From contig WFQZ01000298.1 in NCBI GenBank assembly GCA_015486785.1, positions 1-6,172 of the forward strand: a stretch of 6,172 nucleotides of DNA, in the 5' to 3' direction. This document shows, in pieces, positions 1-5,543 of the stretch (positions are counted from its first letter, which is position 1; each line of letters starts with the position of its first letter). The translations under genes were made by a program, and so were the position numbers. This stretch comes from Thermoflexales bacterium (lineage in GTDB: Bacteria > Chloroflexota > Anaerolineae > B4-G1 > SLSP01). The notes under the pieces were generated by a model. It saw nothing but the letters and a program-made list of their open reading frames with translations, was not told where the DNA came from and made no database searches.

Positions 1-394
1 GCAACGCGGCGTACACCACCTGCTCCACCAGCAGGGCCGCCGCCAGCAGCGTCACGGCGATCAGCCCCAGGGAGTAGAAATTGGAGTGGGGCAGCAACCG
101 CCAGGCGATCAGAAACAATCCCGCCGAGGTAAGGAAGATGAAGGCCAGCGGCAGCCGGTCGACCGGCTCGACGAGCATCTGCCGCCCCAGGACGTACAGC
201 GGACGGCCCAAGATCAACGACACGCCTCGGAACGTCAGCGGTTCATTCAGCGGAGCCAAGACCACGATCCCGCCCACCAGCGAGGCCGCGAACGCAGCCA
301 ACCACGCTTGCAACGTTGTCCAACGGCGCACCGGCCACAGCAGTCCCGCCATCACAATGGGGATGCCAAGTAGAAGCGGTCCGGGGAGCGTCAT
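1..394 (-). CDS. Antiporter-like (NuoL/M/N-type) membrane subunit, N-terminal fragment, cut by left edge
   Basis: An open frame begins with ATG at 394-392 and runs about 131 codons to the window edge without a stop. Read by eye, it begins MTLPGPLLLGIPIVMAG and is strongly hydrophobic. Segments that could span the membrane lie at about residues 5-22, 32-50, 85-102 and 107-131. The pattern of two N-terminal helices, a polar loop ending in DRLPLAF, then further helices resembles the start of proton-conducting antiporter-like subunits of complex I and Mrp-type complexes. The start is supported by a GGAGGT Shine-Dalgarno site six bases upstream and by an ATGA overlap with the stop of the preceding gene, which suggests translational coupling. 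The diagnostic charged helices and the PFHxWLPDA-type motif would lie outside the window, so the family call is inference from hydrophobicity and neighbours. It could instead be another integral membrane subunit of the same complex. Confidence 0.72.
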   Translation of the reverse strand, partial: MTLPGPLLLGIPIVMAGLLWPVRRWTTLQAWLAAFAASLVGGIVVLAPLNEPLTFRGVSLILGRPLYVLGRQMLVEPVDRLPLAFIFLTSAGLFLIAWRLLPHSNFYSLGLIAVTLLAAALLVEQVVYAAL

Positions 395-1017
395 TCCACC
401 ACCTCCGCCACCGTGAGATAGGAGATCACCAGTCCCACCAACAAGTTCACCATCACCAGCATGCCGGTTACCACCAAACTAGGGTCCTGCACCGAGTAAA
501 AGATATCCAACGCCGCCAGCAAGTTGAGCATCCCCACGCCTACGACGGCAGTATCCTTTTCCTCGGTCCCCATAAAGAGAATCGCCAATCCGCCCAGCAC
601 AAAACACACCGGGGCCAGGTCTGGGGGAATGAAGGGCAAAGCGTACCGCTGCGAGGCCAGGTAAGCCGCCACCACCATCATCAGCAGGGAAAGAATCCGA
701 AAGGGAACATTGGCCCCCCAGTGCAGACGATGCTCCTGCGCTTCGGGGTGATTTTCCTCGCGGATGCGGGCACTGAGGAACACCGCACCGCCGACCAGCC
801 ACCCCACGAGAATCTTCAAGAAGGCCAGTTCGGGGCGGGAATCAAAGATGCGTTCAAAGATCACGCCGATGAACAGGTACTGCACCAGCAGAGCCAAAAA
901 GCGCACCCGCCAATTGGCGATCAGATAAATCGCCGCTCCGGCCAGGAAAATGCCCCAAATGGCCGGCGTAGAAGCGTAAACCGAGAGACGACTTAGCCAG
1001 GCGACAAAGGGATTCAT
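391..1017 (-). CDS. Multi-spanning membrane protein, 208 aa, possibly NuoK/HyfE-like
   Basis: The frame starts with ATG at 1017 and ends with TGA at 393-391, giving 208 residues. Six or seven hydrophobic segments lie at about 18-34, 38-54, 66-84, 104-122, 134-150, 156-175 and 178-202. A polar linker rich in charge and His separates two halves (about 85-103). The C-terminal three helices, with FVLGGLAILF, GMLNLLAAL and MVNLLVGLVISYL, recall the three-helix NuoK/MnhC fold. The overall size recalls HyfE-type subunits of group 4 hydrogenase complexes. The membrane-buried glutamates typical of NuoK are not evident; D171 in the sixth segment is the nearest acidic residue. Both ends overlap neighbours as ATGA, so it is in an operon between two antiporter-like genes. 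The gene is real on context, length and membrane topology. The family assignment is inference and could be wrong, as I do not recognise a specific named protein. Confidence 0.8.
   Translation of the reverse strand: MNPFVAWLSRLSVYASTPAIWGIFLAGAAIYLIANWRVRFLALLVQYLFIGVIFERIFDSRPELAFLKILVGWLVGGAVFLSARIREENHPEAQEHRLHWGANVPFRILSLLMMVVAAYLASQRYALPFIPPDLAPVCFVLGGLAILFMGTEEKDTAVVGVGMLNLLAALDIFYSVQDPSLVVTGMLVMVNLLVGLVISYLTVAEVVE
401..406 (-). promoter_or_regulatory. Shine-Dalgarno site of the left-edge membrane gene
   Basis: The minus strand reads GGAGGT, followed by six bases and then ATG at 394-392. The site lies inside the last codons of the upstream 208-residue gene, so the ribosome finishing that gene is placed on the next start. 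It is nearly a perfect anti-SD match and fixes the start of the truncated gene. Confidence 0.7.
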
Positions 1018-2567
1018 CGGTTAATCACCACCAGCAAGAAGAGCAGCAACATCAACAGGGACCACAATACCGATCCGTTTCCTTCGCTAATTTCATTGGC
1101 CATACGCAAGAACGATAAAACATGCTCCATGCCCCGCCACAGGGCACGATACAGCCAGGATAACTCCACCAGCTCCAGGATCGGCTCACCGTAGCGCAGC
1201 CAGACGTGGGTCATCCATCCCCAGCGCAGCAGCGCGACGGCGGCAGCTCCGGCGAGCAGCCACAACACCATCCCGCCCCAGGCCGGCGGCTGAGGGAACG
1301 GAGCGCGGAACGGGGTGAGCAACGCCGCGACCACAATGATGCCCAAGCCCACCGCCCACGCGGCTTGTTGCCATCCACGGGGCATCGTCAGCGAGCCGAG
1401 CGCGGGGCGGCGCATGCCGCGATACGCAGCCGCGTACAAGGCGAGCAGTCCCACCCACAGCAACAGCTTGCCGCCCCAGGGGACAGAGTCAAACAAGCTC
1501 CACAGGGCCGGCCCCAGCGCGGAAGGCGGCGTGCCGATGAAGAGCAGCAGCCCCAGCCAGATCGGCCAGGCCCACAGGACTTCGCGCGGCGCGTAGCCCC
1601 GCACCAGCACCAGCAACGTCCCTGCGGTGAGCCAAAAGCCCGTGCCCAGCAGGAGCAACGTCCCGTCCCCGGCCATGCCGGCCCCGGCCACACAACCGAT
1701 CAACAGCGCGTGACCGGCCCACAAGAGCGGGCTTTGTTTGCCGGGGGCGGCCCAAGCAAACAGACCATCCCAGAAGATGGATAAGATGCCCCACAATGAC
1801 ATCCACAGGGGCAAGGTCGTCACGCCGGGCAAGTTGAGCAGACGGTAGAGGAGTACCACGCCGGAGAGTACCCCGGCCAAGTGTACCAAGCTCAACAATC
1901 TGGTACGGCCAATCTGACGGGGAAAGACAATGTGAAACGGATACAGCCCCACCCGCATCATAGCGGCAAGCAGCAGCAAATTCAGGAGCGGCGCGGCGGG
2001 CCAGGAAAGCCACCACAACAGGCTCACCCCATCCTCTTGCAGCAACAGCGTCACCGCCCACAGCAGCAGCGTCGTCACGCCGTGGATCGCCAAGCCGAAT
2101 GTCACCCGCTCCCCATCCTCGCCGGACATCAAGGCCGCCGTGCCCCACAACAGGTCAAACACGGCCCACGAAATTAACGTGGTCAGGATGGAACCGCTCA
2201 GCAACATCACCCACAGGATGAGCAGGGAAGTCAGCGTCAACACTCCGGTGAGCGGCTGCATCTCTTGCCGCTCCGCCACTGCGATCCATGCCGCCCCACT
2301 GAAGATCGCCCCCAGGGCCGCCCCCAGCCACCACAGGACCGGGGTCACATCCAGGATCATCTGGCCGTTGAGCATCACCGAGGGAGACCAAACGGAGAGC
2401 ACGCCCCGCCCCTCAGAGGGCATTAGCAGCCACAACAGCGTCAACAGCGTCAAGCCGGCAGCTGTGGCTACTTTGCGCAGAGAATGCAAACGGGGGAGCA
2501 ACTCCCCCGCCAGCAATAACGCGCCTCCTCCAATACCCGCGTAAAAAAGAAGGAAATACAGGTTCAT
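1014..2567 (-). CDS. Divergent antiporter-like subunit of a complex I/Mrp/Hyf-type complex (NuoN/NuoM/HyfB-like)
   Basis: Starting at ATG 2567 the protein has 517 residues, close to the usual length of NuoM/NuoN-type subunits, and contains about 13-14 hydrophobic helices. The best family signature is around residues 201-243: AAMMRVGLYPFHIVFPR, then H229 and a hydrophobic helix ending in YRLL. This corresponds to the K-x(4)-P-[FL]-H-x-W-L-P segment and the following HAxxMVxAGVYL helix of the family. Residues 131-146 match the helix-5 region, with D138 where the family has glutamate. Residues 343-352 (FIGTPPSALG) match the GxPP/GLPGTAGF loop. The C-terminus (about 459-517) holds a lateral amphipathic stretch and the EGNGSVLW motif before a last helix, as in HyfB-like proteins. 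An upstream TTG at 2612 would add 15 residues, but it has no good ribosome site and falls in the predicted promoter, whereas ATG 2567 follows GGAG at six bases. It is likely part of an ion-translocating membrane module with the two downstream genes. Whether this subunit itself pumps ions is uncertain. Confidence 0.82.
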   Translation of the reverse strand: MNLYFLLFYAGIGGGALLLAGELLPRLHSLRKVATAAGLTLLTLLWLLMPSEGRGVLSVWSPSVMLNGQMILDVTPVLWWLGAALGAIFSGAAWIAVAERQEMQPLTGVLTLTSLLILWVMLLSGSILTTLISWAVFDLLWGTAALMSGEDGERVTFGLAIHGVTTLLLWAVTLLLQEDGVSLLWWLSWPAAPLLNLLLLAAMMRVGLYPFHIVFPRQIGRTRLLSLVHLAGVLSGVVLLYRLLNLPGVTTLPLWMSLWGILSIFWDGLFAWAAPGKQSPLLWAGHALLIGCVAGAGMAGDGTLLLLGTGFWLTAGTLLVLVRGYAPREVLWAWPIWLGLLLFIGTPPSALGPALWSLFDSVPWGGKLLLWVGLLALYAAAYRGMRRPALGSLTMPRGWQQAAWAVGLGIIVVAALLTPFRAPFPQPPAWGGMVLWLLAGAAAVALLRWGWMTHVWLRYGEPILELVELSWLYRALWRGMEHVLSFLRMANEISEGNGSVLWSLLMLLLFLLVVINR

Positions 2568-2572
2568 AGGCA

Positions 2573-2576
2573 CTCC
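2573..2576 (-). promoter_or_regulatory. Shine-Dalgarno site deciding the start at 2567
   Basis: The minus strand reads GGAG, five bases (TGCCT), then ATG at 2567 with only small ambiguity in counting the spacer. The site sits in the 8-base palindrome CTCCGGAG (2573-2580), so it could partly pair with the CTCC just upstream. It supports the ATG over the upstream TTG at 2612. Confidence 0.6.
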
Positions 2577-2584
2577 GGAGGAAA

Positions 2585-2612
2585 ATTCTAACTGCAAATT
2601 TATGAATGGCAA
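2585..2612 (-). promoter_or_regulatory. Putative sigma70-type promoter of the membrane-gene operon
   Basis: On the minus strand TTGCCA (2612-2607) and TAGAAT (2590-2585) are separated by 16 bases. Each differs from the TTGACA/TATAAT consensus at one position. The location fits: just after the kinase terminator and just before the antiporter-like gene. A start site about seven bases beyond the -10 would fall near 2578, leaving a leader of only about ten bases. This is a motif match by eye in an AT-rich intergenic stretch, without experimental support. Confidence 0.45.
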
Positions 2613-2621
2613 CTTTGCCCT

Positions 2622-2653
2622 AAGAGAAACGCGCCCGATGTTTATCGGGCGCG
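2622..2653 (-). terminator. Rho-independent terminator after the histidine kinase
   Basis: A perfect inverted repeat forms a 10-base-pair GC-rich stem (2653-2644 pairing with 2639-2630) with an AAAC loop on the minus strand. The stem is followed by TTTCTCTT, an imperfect U-rich tail. It begins 16 bases after the kinase stop, the expected place to end the methyltransferase-kinase transcript. Because the stem is perfectly symmetric it could also form on the plus strand, but no plus-strand gene ends here. Confidence 0.8.
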
Positions 2654-2669
2654 AGGAGTACGCGGCGAT

Positions 2670-5543
2670 TCAGTCGCTCTCCGCCGCCTTGGGCAAGGTG
2701 AAGTAGAAGATGCTGCCGCCTTCGGGCGCGTTCTCCGCGCCGACCTCACCGCCCAGCCGTTCCACAATCCGGCGGACGATGGACAGCCCCAGACCGTGCC
2801 CGCGTGCCCGCACTTGATGGAATCGCTCAAACGGCACGAAGAGCCGCTTCTGCTGCGACTCGGTCAGACCGGGGCCGTTATCCTTGACCCAGAAGCGGAT
2901 CGTATGTTCCAGCTCCGTAGCCCCGACCTCAATGTGCGGTGGGGTCCCCCCGTATTTGATCGCGTTGCTGATGTAGTTCGTCCACACCTCAAGCACCCAC
3001 GGCCCATAGCCCATCGCCGTCGGCCAACGATCCGGATACTCAATTTCCGCGTGCCGCTCTTCGCTCATATAAGTCAATCGCTGCATTGCCTCATCCACCA
3101 ACGATTGCATCTCCAGCGGCTGCAATTCCACGCCCTCCAAGCCTCGCACACTGGCCAGCAACAACAGTTCATCAATGATGTTGTTCATCCGCTTGGTGTT
3201 TTCGGAGATAGTATGCAAATACTGATCCATCCGCTGCGGAGAGAATTCCTGCCATTTGCTCTCCAGCGCCAGGCTGAAGCCCATCACAATGGTGAGCGGA
3301 TTCTTCAAATCGTGCGCCACCGTATGCGCAAAGGCATCAAGCTCGGCGTTCTGTTCCTCCAACATCGCCGCGTATTCCCGCAACTGCTCCTCGGCCTTTT
3401 TGCGTGCGGTGATGTCTTCCTTGATCGCGATGAAATGGGTGATCTCCCCGCGCAGATTCCGAATCGGGGAAATGATCGCCGATTCCCAAAACAACTCCCC
3501 ATTCTTCTTCTGATTGCAGAACTCGCCATGCCAGCTCTGCCCGGAAAGGATGGTGCGCCAGAGATTCCGATAATCCTCTGCTGTTAAAGGGGTCTCTTTC
3601 GCCTTGAGGATGCGCGGATTCTGCCCTAGAGCCTCTTCAAACGTATAACCGGTCAGTTGCGTGAATTTGGGATTCACGTAGGTAATAGTCCCCTGTTTAT
3701 CGGTAATCACCACAGTGCTGGCACTTTGCTCCACCGCCGTCGTCAAGCGTAGATTTTCCTCCTCCACCTGCTTGCGCCGCAGCACCGCCCCCAATTGCAA
3801 AGCCACCGAGGAGACCAGTTCCACCAAGCGCAACTCTTCCACCTGCGAATGGTCTGTGTAAAACACCAGCACCGCCAACACTTCCTCGTCCGCTATGATG
3901 GGCACCCCTAAAGCAGCCTTCAACCCGGCCAATCGGGCATACTTGACGCGCAGATAGGTCTCTTCTCCCAGAACGGAAATATCCTCCTGCCATTCCGGTT
4001 CACCGGAGGCCCAAATGCGCCCTGGCACCCCCACACCCATAGGGAAGGAAAATTCCATACTGATCTGCGCAAACTTCTGGAGCGACTCATCCTCCGGGCG
4101 GCTCAAGTAAGTCACCCCGCTGTTCTTCAACAATATCCCGTGCGGATCGGGAATCCACGCCTCGCCCAACACCCAGCCGGTATGCTCCCCCACCAGGCGC
4201 AGCGCGATCTCCAATGCCTCCAGAAAATCTCGCGCCTCACTGATCCCACGGGTCAGCGAGAGCAACAATTGCACTTCTGCTTCCGCTTGCTTCCGCGCGG
4301 TGATGTCTTCCTTTACCGCGATGTAGTGCGTCACGTTGCCGTCATCATCAAAGATGGGGGCAATGGTCGCATACTCCCAGTACAGAGAACCATCTTTGCG
4401 GCGGTTGAGAAACTCCCCGCGCCATTCCTGCTTGGCCTTCAGCGTGCGCCACAACTGCTCATAGTAAGACTTGGGATGTGCCCCCGACTGCATAAAGCGC
4501 AAGTTCTTCCCCAACACCTCCTCCACCGTGTAGCCGGTGGTTTCCTCAAACTTCGGGTTAGCATACACCACACAGCTGTCAAGATCGGTGATCACGATGG
4601 TGCTGCCGCTCTGACGGATCGCCTGCGCGAGCTGGCGCAACTCCTGATTTTGCTTCTCAAGCTGCTCACGATAACGAGCCAGTTCCACCTCGTTCCGCCG
4701 CCGCTGCGTGACATCATGCGCGATGCCCCCCAGCATATATCCACGAGGGGTTTTAATGGGGAAAGAATGGAATTGCAAGAAGTGTTTCTCGCTATCCATC
4801 CGCTCTACCACGATTTCCCGGAAACGAAGCCGCTCCGGCAACTCCCCGGTTTGAAAGAACCGCTGCAAGACCCCCTTGATGCGCTCGTACATTTCCGGCG
4901 TGCGCATCTCTTCCGGCAGAGCGCGGAACTGCAAATCCCAGCACTTCTGGCCGAGTGCGTCTTGCACAGAGATGCCGGTACTGCGGGCATACGCCGGATT
5001 CCACTCAATCACCGCCCCCTCTTCATCAAACAAGATCATCCCTTCCGGCATGGCATTCATCACACTGTGCAGGAGAGAATCACGCCAGTGCAGCTCATCC
5101 TCTAGCCACAGTTTCTCGGTCAAGTCCACAAAGAAGAACAATAGCCATTCGCCAAAGGCCGAGCAAATCCCCTCCACCGTGCGCGTGGTGCCATCTTTGC
5201 ATCTGATTTCGCAGCGATGCAGCAACTCGGCCCGCAAACCTTCTCTGGCCCGCTTTAGCCGTTCTTCCCAGCGTGCCTGGACCTCCTGCCGACGTTCCTC
5301 AGGGACGGTTAGCTCAAACCACGCGGACAGCGTAGGAATGTCCTCCCCCGTGTACCCAAATAGCTCGGTGAATTTGTGGTTGACCCGCCAAATGCGCCTT
5401 TCGGGCGCGAGCAACATTAACGGGACCAGAGCCTCGTCAAAGGAAGCCAACAAATCATGCTCGTGGCCGGGCAACTGTTCCACAAACTGCCGACATGCTG
5501 CGAGTAATTCAGCTTCTGAACTCATACGACCATCATCTGACAT
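2670..5543 (-). CDS. Soluble hybrid-sensor-type histidine kinase: PAS-PAS-PAS-GAF-PAS-HisKA-HATPase
   Basis: The 957-residue protein should autophosphorylate on histidine and pass phosphate to a response regulator. Despite the multi-sensor architecture it carries no receiver domain. Domains in order: a degenerate PAS (about 30-145); PAS 2 (about 155-283); a coiled-coil linker (about 284-306); PAS 3 (about 302-418, ending KEDITARKQAE); GAF (about 430-590, with the GVPGRIWASGEPEW segment); PAS 4 (about 598-714, ending KEDITARKKAE); a coiled-coil to about 738; HisKA with H-box AHTVAHDLKNPL and predicted phosphoacceptor H744; and HATPase_c with N-box NYISNAIKYGG (N860), G1 DNGPGL (888-893), F-box FVPFERF (902-908) and G2 GHGLGLSI (915-922). 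All catalytic boxes are intact. No transmembrane helix or signal peptide is visible, so it should be cytoplasmic. The start is ATG 5543, preceded by GGAGGG at five bases. The frame stays open a further 252 bases upstream, but that stretch lies antiphase inside the methyltransferase gene and is non-PAS-like. The sensed signal is unknown, and no response regulator lies in the window. Confidence 0.95.
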   Translation of the reverse strand: MSDDGRMSSEAELLAACRQFVEQLPGHEHDLLASFDEALVPLMLLAPERRIWRVNHKFTELFGYTGEDIPTLSAWFELTVPEERRQEVQARWEERLKRAREGLRAELLHRCEIRCKDGTTRTVEGICSAFGEWLLFFFVDLTEKLWLEDELHWRDSLLHSVMNAMPEGMILFDEEGAVIEWNPAYARSTGISVQDALGQKCWDLQFRALPEEMRTPEMYERIKGVLQRFFQTGELPERLRFREIVVERMDSEKHFLQFHSFPIKTPRGYMLGGIAHDVTQRRRNEVELARYREQLEKQNQELRQLAQAIRQSGSTIVITDLDSCVVYANPKFEETTGYTVEEVLGKNLRFMQSGAHPKSYYEQLWRTLKAKQEWRGEFLNRRKDGSLYWEYATIAPIFDDDGNVTHYIAVKEDITARKQAEAEVQLLLSLTRGISEARDFLEALEIALRLVGEHTGWVLGEAWIPDPHGILLKNSGVTYLSRPEDESLQKFAQISMEFSFPMGVGVPGRIWASGEPEWQEDISVLGEETYLRVKYARLAGLKAALGVPIIADEEVLAVLVFYTDHSQVEELRLVELVSSVALQLGAVLRRKQVEEENLRLTTAVEQSASTVVITDKQGTITYVNPKFTQLTGYTFEEALGQNPRILKAKETPLTAEDYRNLWRTILSGQSWHGEFCNQKKNGELFWESAIISPIRNLRGEITHFIAIKEDITARKKAEEQLREYAAMLEEQNAELDAFAHTVAHDLKNPLTIVMGFSLALESKWQEFSPQRMDQYLHTISENTKRMNNIIDELLLLASVRGLEGVELQPLEMQSLVDEAMQRLTYMSEERHAEIEYPDRWPTAMGYGPWVLEVWTNYISNAIKYGGTPPHIEVGATELEHTIRFWVKDNGPGLTESQQKRLFVPFERFHQVRARGHGLGLSIVRRIVERLGGEVGAENAPEGGSIFYFTLPKAAESD

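Noticed and set aside
316..996. 226-residue plus-strand open frame antisense to the 208-residue membrane gene
   Set aside because: Its translation is rich in His, Gln and Arg with no domain pattern, and it mirrors a well-supported membrane protein with overlapping start/stop signals on the other strand. It is a shadow of GC-rich codon use.
1206..1784. 192-residue plus-strand open frame inside the antiporter-like gene
   Set aside because: It is low-complexity, rich in Pro, Gln, Arg and His, as expected for the antisense of Leu/Gly/Trp-rich membrane codons. No plausible ribosome site or fold is seen.
2568..2612. TTG start giving a 15-residue longer antiporter-like protein
   Set aside because: There is no good ribosome site at the expected spacing, the added residues are not part of a helix, and the TTG coincides with the predicted -35 element.
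4290..4640. PAS 3 as a LOV photosensor, because of GKNLRFMQ
   Set aside because: The LOV signature GxNCRFLQ needs the adduct-forming cysteine, which is leucine here (L348). Similar GxNxR patterns are common in ordinary PAS domains.
4140..5105. 321-residue plus-strand open frame antisense to the kinase
   Set aside because: It is long, but lies fully within PAS/GAF coding sequence whose motifs are unmistakable on the minus strand. Its own translation shows no recognisable motif.
2670..5543. Hybrid kinase with a receiver domain
   Set aside because: The protein ends about 35 residues after the G2 box, at PKAAESD, and no receiver-type Asp/Lys pattern exists anywhere in it.
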